NCBI GenBank assembly: GCA_032622095.1
Contig: CP136061.1
Span: 22,260,991-22,324,990, forward strand
Direction of reading: 5' to 3'
Source of the DNA: Siphonodentalium dalli
Lineage: Eukaryota > Mollusca > Scaphopoda > Gadilida > Siphonodentaliidae
DNA length: 64,000 nucleotides
The position numbers and the translations under genes are program-made. Under the pieces are notes generated by a model that saw nothing but the letters and a program-made list of their open reading frames with translations, did not search any database and had not been told where the DNA came from. Every line of letters starts with the position of its first letter. Position 1 is the first letter of the stretch. Positions 1 through 10,656 of the stretch are shown here, in pieces.

Positions 1-169
1 TGTTCAAACTTTCATAAGGTCAATTTGAGCTTAACAGCCAAATGTAACAAGAACAATACTTGAAATTGACGTAATTTGTGTTACGGAAAACGAGTAGAAA
101 TGGCACAAATTCAAAACATGGTAGATCATACTCTTTTGAAAGTCGAAACTTGTCCATCATATTAGTGGG

Positions 170-461
170 CGTAGCATTTTGCTCTAATCTCATATATATT
201 TTGAAGACCTCTGTCTGTTTGTTTGTCTGTATGTTTGTCTGTATGTTTGTCTGTCATTGATACAAATCTACGATTCTCGACCGATCGGGACGAAACTTGG
301 TACGTGTGTGTAGTTTGACCAGGCGGGGGACGTTGTCGTATTGGCGATCCCGTGCGGCGCCCGCTTCGCGCATGCGCAGACGAGATCTCGGAAACGGGTG
401 GAGCTATCGACTTGAAATTTGGTTTTTGAATAGCCCGGACAACGTCGGGCTCATCGGCTAG
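170..461 (+). mobile_element. Helitron-type 3' end (non-autonomous)
   Basis: The segment ends with a short hairpin (AGCCCG at 432, CGGGCT at 446-451, 8-nt loop), then 6 nt, then CTAG at 458-461 followed by T. A hairpin shortly before a CTRR terminus inserted ahead of T is the known signature of Helitron 3' ends. Upstream are a TGTTTGTC microsatellite (about 208-256) and a CG-rich stretch with GCGCATGCGCAG near 367-380. No Rep/helicase coding sequence and no 5' TC end are seen, so it is called non-autonomous and its left limit is arbitrary. Confidence 0.55.
208..256. repeat. TGTTTGTC/TGTATGTT microsatellite
   Basis: A short run alternating TGTTTGTCTG and TATGTTTG. It accounts for the low-complexity Val/Cys-Phe-rich reading frame on the plus strand here. 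Confidence 0.85.
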
Positions 462-1244
462 TTAGATATATAGTATATGATATAGAAAGCGTTACAAGTG
501 GTTTTATGGTTTTAAATCGGACAGGCCATATTTAAAGAGACCATGTCCGATTTGACACAATAGAACCACCAGCTGTTGGTATTAATATACCATTTAATAA
601 TCAGATTGAACACATGAGTTCATAAATAGGAGGTTTTGATGGTTTAATATTGACTTTCAAAAAAGGAATTGTTTTTTATTTTTATTAGCCTAGCAAAAAT
701 TCCAACGATCTCAACTAACAAAGAGCTCATGCCGCCGAAAGCGGTATATGATAACGAGCGTTCTCAATTATGATATTTATGGTAGTTTTCAAATATTACT
801 TATGGATATTTTTGTGGATTTTCCCGATGCCTCTGTATCATGCGAATGTGGTGGTTTCAAGTTATTTTAATATATGTTTTGTCCCCAAAGCGAAAAATTG
901 GCGTAGAAAGTTCTGAATTATTTGGCATCAAATCGGATGGCATCTTTAAATGTTGACGTGGTACAGCGAGGAGTCGACAACACTACTTCGGTAATTGACC
1001 GCTATTAGTCAACTTATTATCTTGCCCGGAAAGCTATTGGAAGTATGCACATGTTTATTCAACTTATAAACTTGGATAGTTAACAAATTATCTCGATTGG
1101 CTACTTTTATTGATTTGGTGTATAAACTTAACCGACTCAATTACACCAGTAATAATAAATACTGTACTAAGTAATCGACAAACGGGTACGGTACCTCTAT
1201 TAATCAAGTAGACTGTAGCAGTATATACATATCTATATACATGT
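462..1244. other. Unassigned AT-rich DNA
   Basis: No gene, RNA or clear repeat end was recognised. Stop codons are frequent in all frames. Confidence 0.5.
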
Positions 1245-1246
1245 AT

Positions 1247-1400
1247 AGAAGGTCTCCGTCAGCGTGCCCAAATTAAAATTTCCAACTGCAGCCCCTTGAA
1301 ACGAACCGAATTCCCGGTCTAAACCACTTTACTCCTTGGTTTAGATCCAACTTGCACCTCTATTTTTCAAGGGTTTCAATCGTTGCAAATTTTCAAACTT
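1247..1400. repeat. Remnant similar to the left part of the hAT-like element at 34535
   Basis: 'GGTCTCCGT', 'TTCCAACTGCA' and several 'TTGAA/TTTCAAG' blocks occur in the same order as at about 34553-34790. Divergence is high and no ends are visible. Confidence 0.35.
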
Positions 1401-3306
1401 TCGCCAGCATATATATGGTTGGCATTTTTTTTTTTTTACAAATGATGGACATTTCAGTCCAAACATAAGTACGAAACTATTATACTATTGATAACACAAA
1501 ATACAATTCACACACAATACTGACTTATGGAGAATGAATACATCAGGACGATTTTAACCGATATTCGGTCTGATATTCTCAACTGCTTTATGTCAATCAT
1601 AGTTTTGATAACCGTTCAACATCCTGAACAAAGTTTGGGGTCAGACCTAGTTCCTGTTGCCTCGCCACTGGGCTACGTTGAATGTTCTAGTTATTGCCTA
1701 TACCATCAATGTAAGCAAGATGAATAGGCGTGTTCAGTTTGAACCGATCGATTTTTGCACCGTGCATCACATACATGCCAAAATAATGCAAGGTACATAT
1801 CATAGATGGGAATGAAACTAAATTGAGCTGTAAGCTCAATCTAAAGGGGGCCTATTTGAGCTAGTTGCGATATAAAACTATACAGGGTATGGATATTAGG
1901 TTAAGCCGAATACATTTGGAGAGCGGGCTAGAGCTTAGATGATAGAAGTTAGCTATTGTTAAAAAGATGTGTCTGATTAAATGAGTGGTGAACTCGGACG
2001 CCCCTGTCAATATGTTATGTTTACTAACAAATCCCAAACAATGAATGTGGTAAATTGTATTTGTACCCGTCTGTTGGACTGAAATTAGTAAAATATTCGA
2101 CCCTGACTACAGAAAATATTAGCTGATCTCAGCTTATTTGCTCAATCTAAAATCCCCCAAAATGTTGCTGAAATTTCTTGAGATGTTACTTTTAAGTGTA
2201 ATTAGATATCACGAATCTCTAATATGGTCACACACTGGTTCTGTTCTGACATATCAGTTGATATCATTGGAGAAAGTTCAGGTAATCCATTTCTAAGATA
2301 ATATATGTTCCTTAATAATGCAGTACACAGTAACTGTATGTGAAGGTCAAAGATCGAAATATCATGATTGTATATGACTTTGTTCAGACGATGTTCATTT
2401 TGATATCTTACAATCGTGGAATTTCTACCGGGAAATAACTCAATTTTTCTTGCGATAACGACTCACAAAAGTCACACAGATCATACAATATCGAGCTGCG
2501 TGGGACTTCGACATAGTATATAGATTCAGTTTAATTATGGGGACAGTGTTTAACCACTCCTCCGACTTTGGTCAACTGTTCAGACGTTGTAAAATGTAAA
2601 TATGCTGACACCAGATTAGTTGGCAATTTGACTTCGCTTATATAGATTGAAATTGTTCTCTTTGTTTGTTTTTTTTACCACAATTTGGGTATCTACCAGC
2701 GGCCACCCCCCCCCCGTTTTGGAAGGACTGTTTTCAAATTATGAGACAGGGACCACCCCTCCTAATTAGCAGTTATATGGATTCCCTGTATACCTATATA
2801 TAACAACAGCTCAAAAATATCAACAACGAAACTGAGCTCACAGGCAATAATCCAGACAAAATTCTTGAATTAAAAAAATATATATAAATTGCAAACTATA
2901 CATTTGAAGGGGAATATCAGCATTGTTTGTTCACTGTTCACTGAACACGTCAGAGCATCAAACGGTTTTGCAGAGATGTAATATGATCTCTACGTGCGTA
3001 GCCAGAGTACATATCTATGACATGAAATAATGATTACCCAGCAATTGTCAAACATCCCCAAATGTCGCGACACAATATCGTTGAGTGGCTTTCACAATAA
3101 TTCCCATTTCAGCAATCCATGCTGGAGATCTTTACTTAATGCAATGGGTGGAATGCTATAAAAGGGGCCATGCGTGTTGACGGCTCAATGCGTCTCAAAA
3201 TACCATGGATGTGGTTTTTGCAATTGTGGAATTTGTTTACCACGTTCGTGCGTTAGATTATACCATTAATTTCTACTATGGTTATGCCCGTGGATCACGT
3301 TCCACT
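1401..3306. other. Unassigned AT-rich DNA with weak family D-like stretches
   Basis: No gene recognised. A short ORF at 1527-1727 has no domain-like pattern. Around 2395-2500 ('GGAATTTCTACCGGGAAATAACTCAAT' split by mismatches) and 2975-3030 ('ATATGATCTCTACG') there are degenerate matches to family D. A C-rich run lies at 2707-2718. Confidence 0.45.
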
Positions 3307-3803
3307 AGATCATGCCATGAATCTCTACTCTTAGCTTCGCACACATATGTCATATTGCACCAGTAAAAACCTTGGAACTTTTATACAGTTGAAAAAAGGC
3401 GGTGGATATATTTTTTAGTTATTGTCTTTTCCTCAATAATATACTACACGGTTTGTGAATGTCCCAACTTAAAGTTCACGATTTAAATGAATTAGTGAGC
3501 GATTTTCCTTTGCGTCGCTTACAATTATAGAAAATTTCCTGGGTAATTAATTCAATGTTTGTTTGTGATATCGGCTCGCAAAAGTCACATACAAGCATGC
3601 CATAATAATTATGGAGTTGGAACATTCACCGACAGTGAAGTACATTATTAAGGAAAAGATAATAACAAATAAATATATTCCCTGCATTATTTTTTCAACT
3701 TTATAAGGTTCCCTGTCAAAACCTCAAACCGATCCGAGGTGTTGTATTAGTAGAATATGATCTCTACGGACGTTAGGCTTAGTAGAGATTCATGGCATGA
3801 TCT
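3307..3803. mobile_element. Family D long-TIR element, copy 1
   Basis: The ends AGATCATGCCATGAATCTC and its reverse complement (…CATGGCATGATCT) bound about 497 bp. The inverted arms continue inward for over 150 bp with mismatches, including 'AATATATTCCCTGCATTATT' against 'AAAAAAGGCGGTGGATATATT'. Other copies lie at 27603 and 37512. There is no coding capacity. The long arms resemble foldback-type DNA elements; the superfamily is not identified because no clear target duplication is seen. Confidence 0.7.
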
Positions 3804-4933
3804 AAAATTCCACCCGTTCAACACATGGGAAAGTGTTGTTATTCTAACCGGGAACATTACAACTTTGACCACACAACGGGGCGGAGGTGTAAATTGGCCC
3901 GAGGGGCGTCACGGGATAGGGGCCGTTGACCCTGTTACCCAGACGACATCACCAGGCACTAATAAATAATTTCAATTATACAATTAAGCATAATTATACC
4001 CGGAATCGTTGGACCCTGGTCGCTGGGAAGTGGTATTCAGGGTTAAATTGGCACGATGTGTACTATTTGTTAGGTGCCGTTGACCTTAAAGGGGAACTTA
4101 AGTTTTATTATCATATATGAGCAACAACGAGCGTTTCTTATCAGCTTAAGACGATGTGTATGACAATTGTACAAATGTGTCACCTGTCCAGGGGAATATC
4201 GTGAAATATGCGTCTGTGTCTTTAAAAGAGAACTAATGAATTATATTAACATATATAGATGATCAATCATTGAAGAGCGTTCATGCGGAACAAATGCTCA
4301 CACAAGTAATTTGACACCTGTGGTATCATGGGATAACTGCCGTTGACATTAAATGACTTAGCGATGCCCATATAATTAACAGTAAAGAGCATTTATTATC
4401 AACTTAAAAGATATAGCTAAATTTCTCCGGAGAGTGTCATGCAATAGGTGGTGATTACCTCAGGTAAATAAGAATTAATTTAAATGACTTCAAGGGACAC
4501 TAATAATATAATAAACAATATTCGACGTTTGGTCTAAATTAAGACAATTGATAAGATACTGGCTTTTAAGATACTGGTTAAAAAAAACAATCAGAACAAG
4601 TTCTATGTTTGGTGTGACCTTTCTAACTAAAGTTGTCTCAGGCATAAACTTTCCAAATAGCCCAGATTGGAGGGACGAGCCACGCCAGCCACCCCTGTTG
4701 TACGTCCCTGGACATAACATATGCTGATCGATAGCGGGATAAAATGTGTAAGCACATACCGACATAAGCGACCATCTGACCAATACATCTAATTTGTTTT
4801 GTTGGTTTTTGTTTGTATTGCAGTACATATGCTATATTGTTTATATTATATCCTGCATGTTCTTTAAAAATTAAGAACTACAATTTGTAAACTAAGAATC
4901 AAATAGCAAGATAAAAATTAAACTATTGAATTC
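3804..4933. other. Unassigned DNA
   Basis: No recognised gene. A 112-aa minus-strand frame at 4490-4828 has no family signature that I can name. Confidence 0.45.
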
Positions 4934-5731
4934 TATTTATTACACCGCTTGCTCTTAGAAGTACATTGTTATTGCTGTTCCATATTTACAAATCCGTATG
5001 GAACGTAGGTCCCATACGCATCTCGTTGACGTAAAATGACGTAAATGACGTTGGCCTCAACCATGAAACTGGAACTATTTCAATAAAAGAATCACCACAC
5101 ATGACAAGCACGCCCTGCATGAGCCTAAATAAACCTAATCCTGCATGTTTAATGCACGGATTCTAGGATGCGAAGCGTGTAATAAACACAGAACGACACG
5201 ATATGTAAATGGGTTTGCCGATACGGCACTCGTGCTGTCGCGGAAGGATAGAACTCGAGGCGCAACTGTATGCTCAATATTGGCTATATTTACAGAGAAC
5301 ATAAAATACTAGTGGGGCATTTCTCTCAGTTTAACCCAGGGCCATAACTCTGGCAAACGGCCATAATGCCATATGGCCCATAACCCTGAAAAACGTGCGG
5401 ACAAAACAAACCCCGGGTCATATCTCTGGCAAAGGGCCATAACTCTGGAAAAGGTGCAGACAAAACCTGTACGACGGGGGTATATCCACTGCATGTGTGT
5501 CGTTCTGTGTTTATTACACGCTTCGCGTCCTAGAATCCGTGCATTAAAATTACAGGATTACATTTATTTAGGCTCACACAGGGCGTGTTTGTCATGTGTG
5601 ATGATTCTTTTATTTAAATAGTTCCAGTTCCATGGTTGAGCGAACGTCATGTCAACGAGATGCGTATGGAACGTTTGTAAATTTGGAAAAGCAATAACGC
5701 TGTACTTCTAGGGACAAGTGTGTAATAAATA
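4934..5731. mobile_element. Foldback element with about 260-bp inverted arms
   Basis: The left arm (about 4934-5200) reads TTTATTACAC at its outer end and ends with 'CACAGAACGACAC'. The right arm (about 5497-5731) is its imperfect reverse complement, starting 'GTGTCGTTCTGTG' and ending 'GTGTAATAAATA'. Both arms contain the blocks 'TGCGTATGGAACG' and 'GAATCCGTGCATTAAA' in opposite orientation. The interior carries several 'GGGCCATAACTCTGG'-like units (5339-5470). A 26-bp block starting 'AATACTAGTGGGGCATTTC' occurs inside (about 5306) and immediately outside the right end (about 5732), which may mark a second nested event. Confidence 0.7.
5339..5475. repeat. 'GGGCCATAACTCTGG'-type degenerate repeats
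   Basis: The motif appears as GGGCCATAACTCTGGCAAA, 'GGTCATATCTCTGGCAAA' and 'GGGCCATAACTCTGGAAAA' with 'GGACAAAAC' linkers. I associate this motif with bivalve repeats, so it supports a molluscan origin; that link is from general knowledge, not from a search. Confidence 0.6.
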
Positions 5732-5799
5732 AAATACTAGTGGGGCATTTCTCTCACTTTAACCCAGGGGGTATCCACTGCATACCCATGAATCTTCAA

Positions 5800-6270
5800 T
5801 TCACAAATTTCGAAGTCAAACAAGGGTCGTAATTCTGGTAAAAATTAATGGACGAAAACAGTAGTATGTCGGTATCCTTTCCACCAACAGGTGCTATAGC
5901 CATCTCACAGGACAATCAAATCCGATAATTAACATCCGAGTTACAAGCTGAACTGTTCCCTCGGACACAAATTTCCAAGTAAAAAAAGGGCCGTGCTCTG
6001 GTAAAAACAACATAATGGGACGAACCCTTCGTATATGGATATCACTTCCGCCAAGCGTGAGAGGACAAAATCTGCACTATGTGGAAATCCGTCCCACAAT
6101 ACCGGCAAATCAACGGAAATCAAATTGGACTATCGATACTTGAGCCGTGTTGTAAAATTATTGCGACGTGCCGACGCCCGCCCCCCCCGACAGACGGACG
6201 GCTAGACAGAGGTCTCGACTATATACCCCATAATCCTCCTTCGGAGGGTCCGGGCATAATATATAGCAAG
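5800..6270. repeat. Degenerate dispersed repeat ending in 'CTTCGGAGGGTCCGGGCATAA'-type block
   Basis: Two further degraded 'GGGCCGT..CTCTGGTAAAA' units (5824 and 5989) are followed by 'GACAGACGGACGG' and a short hairpin ('CCTCCTTCGGAGG', 6237-6249). This layout is typical of invertebrate, especially molluscan, dispersed repeats. No coding sequence is supported. Confidence 0.45.
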
Positions 6271-6310
6271 ATCAAAATACATAATATACAATGGAAATTG
6301 AATAATTGCA

Positions 6311-7300
6311 TTAAGGGCTTTGTGGACCCAATTTTTTCAAAATTTCCCTACATTTTATAGAGTCCAAATAAAGGATTCTGTTCATGTATATTAGTAATAA
6401 TAGAAACCATGCCCATTGATGCAACATTTTGAGAGTATACTTCATGGTGGATTATATTAGAAATACAAAATGTGAACTTTATTGAGATTTATAAAAATAA
6501 AATTTACAGGCAATGGCCCAAGAAAAACAGAGTCCATATCTAAGAATCAAATATGGGAATATGTACAGAACACTGTGATGAATGATGTACTACAAATGTA
6601 CTACAAAATAAATTTTATATTTCTTGAGTGTTCTTTGATAAAATTACCTTGAACCGGTTGTTGACAAATGATATATACTTGCTTACACATTGGCTATGTG
6701 GGTGGTAGCAGGCACGGGTTAAAAGCTGGCCATTGTAACTGCTCTGGACTCTGTTGACAATATAATGCTAATCCTCAATCATACCCCTACCAGATCACCA
6801 CACTAATTCTAGTAAGTAGGTCACCACCCACTCAGGGTAATCACTCATGTGGAAGTTGACACTGTTAAAAGCTATTCACACTAGACTGGACATCAGCCAT
6901 GAAAGGTTGACCCATGAACTGCTGCCTCTCAGTCAACTATATTATGAAGATAGTATATCATTTGTCAACAACCGGTTCAAAGTAATTTTATCAAAGAACA
7001 CTCAAGAAATATAATATTTTTTTGTAGTATATCATTTATCACAGTGTTCAGTACATATTCCCATATTTGATTCTTAGATATGGACTTTTCTTAGGCCATT
7101 GCCTGTAAAAAAAAATATTTAAATCTCAATAAAGTTCACATTTTGTATTTCTAACATAATCCACCATGAAGTATACTCTCAAAATGTTGCATCAATGGGC
7201 ATGGTTTCTATTATTACTAATATACATGAACAGAATCCTTTATTTGGACTCTATACAATTTTGGGAAATTTTGGGAAAATTGGGTCAACAAAGCCCTTAA
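6311..7300. mobile_element. Large foldback element with TTAAGGGCTTTG ends
   Basis: The left arm (6311 to about 6680) and right arm (about 6950-7300) are inverted copies of roughly 350 bp. They share blocks such as 'CAACCGGTTC', 'GAACACTCAAGAAATATAA' and 'CATGCCCATTGATGCAAC' in opposite orientation. Both outer ends begin TTAAGGGCTTTG, so the element is either GGGCTTTG-ended with a duplicated TTAA target or TTAA is part of the TIR. The 270-bp loop shows no gene. Confidence 0.75.
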
Positions 7301-8677
7301 GGGGGAGGTCAAGTGACCAATATTAAATGGGGATTTCCATGCAAATCTTCCCAGCAAAAGTATCTATGAATCAGTTGGCTGGGAACTAAAACAGCCATAT
7401 CACTAAACAGACATAACATTAAATTGGCGGCTGGGCTTGGTAAGTAGGCAATGTTTTGCTATAAATTTATTTTTGAGAATTATGTTATGGAATTACAACA
7501 CTTGACCTAGTTTTGAAAAACCGATACAAAATTCCAAAATAAATACACCAACATTCTAATGGAACAAATTTTAGCCGACCTGACAGGTAAATGTGTGTTG
7601 TTTTCAATACCGCACAAAGTCACACTCAGAAATATTTGCAATTCTGTAAATTTGCTGCGGATATTTGCATGGAAATGCCCAATCAAAATTAGTTACGTGA
7701 CGTTATCCTTCGCACGATTTGCAAACATCCTGCCAAATGGTAAGATATTTAAACAAAGAATTTATCTGGATCTATCAGGCGAAAAATTGTGAAGTTCTTC
7801 ATCATATAATCTTACCAACGATTACGAACAACAAAACATTTGAATTTTATACAATTAAGAAGTTGAAAATGGTATTTTCTTGTTATTCTCTTTCAGTATC
7901 AAGAACGGCTATAATAATTAATAATTTATCGCAACACTCCAATCATCAAATAGCTTATTGCCCTGGCCCTATGTGAGGAAGCTCCATTTGTGCCATAATG
8001 TTGAGCTAGATTTTCATATTGCATAATATAGCATCATACCCCAAATACTATAATGGAGATTAAATCAGTCACAAATATCCCAATGAAAACAAATGTTGAT
8101 ATGAAGTGTGGTCCACTCAAGCAGGGGCCAATCAACTGGAAATAGACCACAGTGTTATGAGATATGGTCGTTAGCTATATTATGGTTATGAACCCACGAC
8201 ACATAACTCAGCTCATCCCAATTTTTCATTGATCAAAAGGCATGAGATGGAAATTCTCTAATATAGAAAAATATATATGGGTGGTTGCCTTTCTAAATGA
8301 AAATAATCATCACTACATTTCACAAATATGGAATAATTAAGTCTCCTCTCATTTTCTTCAGATATGATATCATTGACATATGAACTTCACTTTTGAAGAA
8401 AAAAATATTTTACGGAGGTTTTTGTGAACTGAAAACAGTGAAATTTATACGTTTTTATATACTAAATGTAAAGTAAATGGTACATATAGTACCCAAAATG
8501 GGTAGATTGTTCTTAAATAGTGGGGTACATATATTTCTTGTATCAAATTTGGCAAATAAATTCCTAACAAATTTTGAGAAATTACATTTGGAAATACCAG
8601 AACATTTTTCGCAAAACGTGCGTCTGACCCTTAATTGTTGGAAAATTGCTATTTTCAGGAATTACTAATTATTGTAG
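7301..8677. other. Unassigned AT-rich DNA
   Basis: Two overlapping short frames (7559-7976) have no recognisable pattern. This side should contain the other end of the Harbinger-like element that begins at 9529, but I found no second copy of its TIR here. Confidence 0.45.
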
Positions 8678-9211
8678 TTACCTTTCCAATGTTTCGATTC
8701 CTGCAGTCGAATCGATATCGAAGTCTGCGGCACTAGGGTCAGGTTCATCAAATAGATCTGGTGAGCCGTCAGGGGATGCAGCATTCACGTCGTTTGTCGG
8801 AGAGCCAGCGTCTTCGTGATCTGCATTAGTGTTTTCGGTGTCGCAGTCGAAGTCGTTCGTCAGGATCTCGGCGAATTCTCCCGGAAAGATGTCCCTGACA
8901 GCCTGGGAAATGGCATCCGGCTCCTGTTCTGTATCTGTATTATGTCGTTTTTTCCTTTTAGCGCTGTCAAAGTCTTTCTTGGCTGTGATCTTCATACGCT
9001 TCCAAACACCTTTCAGCTGTTGGAGGGTTCTTTTCACTGTCGTCCCTCTGTTGAAATCCGCCAAAATTAGCTTCCAGGTTGCAGTTTTTGAATAGTTCAT
9101 ATTAGTGCCAAGTTGCTTGTTTTCAATAACTTCGATATATGGCTTCATTATATCTATCATGCGCTTTTTGCCGTCCAAGGTAAAATTTTCACGAGCCTTG
9201 CTCTGAGCCAT
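8678..9211 (-). CDS. Myb/SANT-like DNA-binding protein of a Harbinger-type element
   Basis: This 177-aa minus-strand ORF resembles the Myb/SANT-like (trihelix-type) proteins encoded beside the transposase in PIF/Harbinger elements; in that superfamily they bind element ends and aid nuclear import of the transposase. Residues about 8-85 hold the domain, with the helix-bearing tryptophans at W46 (ATWKLILADFN) and W70 (LKGVWKRMK) and aromatic F10. A basic patch KRKKRH (85-90) could be a nuclear signal. Residues about 115-177 are Asp/Glu/Pro-rich and disordered-looking. The start at 9211 is supported because the 5' sequence up to the ATG is conserved in the second element at 29134. The stop coincides with AG|GTAACT, a plausible splice donor, so the ORF could be only the first exon. 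No transposase is seen nearby. Confidence 0.7.
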   Translation of the reverse strand: MAQSKARENFTLDGKKRMIDIMKPYIEVIENKQLGTNMNYSKTATWKLILADFNRGTTVKRTLQQLKGVWKRMKITAKKDFDSAKRKKRHNTDTEQEPDAISQAVRDIFPGEFAEILTNDFDCDTENTNADHEDAGSPTNDVNAASPDGSPDLFDEPDPSAADFDIDSTAGIETLER

Positions 9212-9529
9212 GATGTTAGATTATGAATAACCGCTATACAGAAGTCCGTGAATTCGTCGTGATTACACACCACGCACGGGTGATTCGCCTGATTAGGAGA
9301 TGAGATGGCGACAACCGGGCGCGTCACACAAAAATGCATTGACAAGTGTCCATAATAGACAGACAGACCACGCCTACTACGCTTACAATTGAACTATTGT
9401 GGCCCACATGGAACGCAATCGACCAAATCTATGTCGTCCCAGCGATGGAGATAAACTTGGTTTTACTACTAAACCCAGTTTAAACTGGTAGTTTAAACTA
9501 GGTCTAAACTGGAGATGCCGATTCGGACC
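8678..9529 (-). mobile_element. One end of a PIF/Harbinger-like element (truncated)
   Basis: The terminal inverted repeat GAGATGCCGATTCGGACC lies at 9512-9529. Inward are GTTTAAAC-rich subterminal repeats (9455-9510) and an apparent promoter/5' UTR region leading to the Myb ORF. The same 300-plus bp recur in inverted orientation at 29134-29460. The opposite end was not found, so the element is truncated or its other end is too diverged to recognise. A LINE starts immediately at 9530. Confidence 0.7.
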
Positions 9530-10568
9530 CTAGTGTATAAACGGAGAACCGAACTTGAATTTGACTCTTCTATCGTCTGGTTTGAGGTTTTGGCACTATC
9601 ATATAGATCCGAACAGTTTTGTCACATTAATTACTGGGACCGACTTGAAGAATCGATAGATGAGGCTATGAAAATGACGGAAAATTTAATTTTATTGGGT
9701 GACTTTAACTCTAATCTACTTGATCCTCATTCGAAACTCAGCGAAATAGTCAGCCATTATGAATTCGATAATGTAATTAAAAAACCAACAAGAGTAACAC
9801 CCACTTCACAAACCCTTTTAGATCCCATAATTGTGAGTAAGACCATGCATACATGTATATGATGCCGATACACTCAACCTAGGACTTTCAAACCATTATG
9901 GAGTTTATGCGACATTACTTTTCGAAAAACATGATACCGTCTCTTTCAAAAGAACTATTTGGAAGTATAAATTTGGAGATTATGTAAGGGCCAGATCTAT
10001 GATAGATGCCATAGATTGGGAATTAAACTTAAATCCAATCGATAATATTGACACGACTGTCACCCTTTTCGGTAAACATTTCCTCAGCATAATGAAAGAA
10101 ACCATCCCCCGAGTAACGGTTACAATACGCACAAAGGACTAATTTTGGTTTAATTCCGATATCAGAAGAGAGATAAGACACCGTGACAGATTAAGAAAAA
10201 TTGCTCTTGGAAGAAATTCAGTAGAAGCGTGGAGGAAATACAAAGATACTAGAAATAAAGTCAATAACATGAAGAAATATGCAAAGATGGAATTCGAAAC
10301 AAAACTCGAAGATAGAGTAAATTAATCACCCTCCCCTCGCCATTTTTGGCAAACAATAAATTATTTATTAAATAAAAAGAAAGTTACAAGTATTCCACCA
10401 CTATATAGTCCACATGGCGATGTCTCGACAGATGGAAAAACATATGTAACAAATGACAACGAAAAGGCAAACTGCTTAAATGAGGCCTTTATTTTAAACT
10501 CAACGATAGCCGACCGCGACCATCAAATTCCAACTATACCAAGTAGATGTCAACAACACAATCTCTGA
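9530..10568 (+). pseudogene. Broken endonuclease and linker region of the LINE
   Basis: The first frame (to the stop at 9860-9862) contains LLGDFNSNLLDP, the GDFN motif of AP-type endonucleases, and KKPTRVTPTSQTLLDP, a usual EN end motif. The frame then shifts: from about 9880 a second frame encodes an 'SNHYGVYATL' type EN tail and the linker. It carries in-frame stops at 10140-10142, 10323-10325 and 10566-10568 before the RT frame takes over. The N-terminal part of EN is missing. In intact jockey/CR1-like elements this domain nicks the target DNA; here it cannot be made as one protein. Confidence 0.75.
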
Positions 10569-10656
10569 TGTCCCTTTCACCCGTGAAAATATAATTAAAG
10601 CTATTAAAGACCTTAAAGTTAATAAGGCCCATGGTTTTGATGGAATCAGTCCTAAA

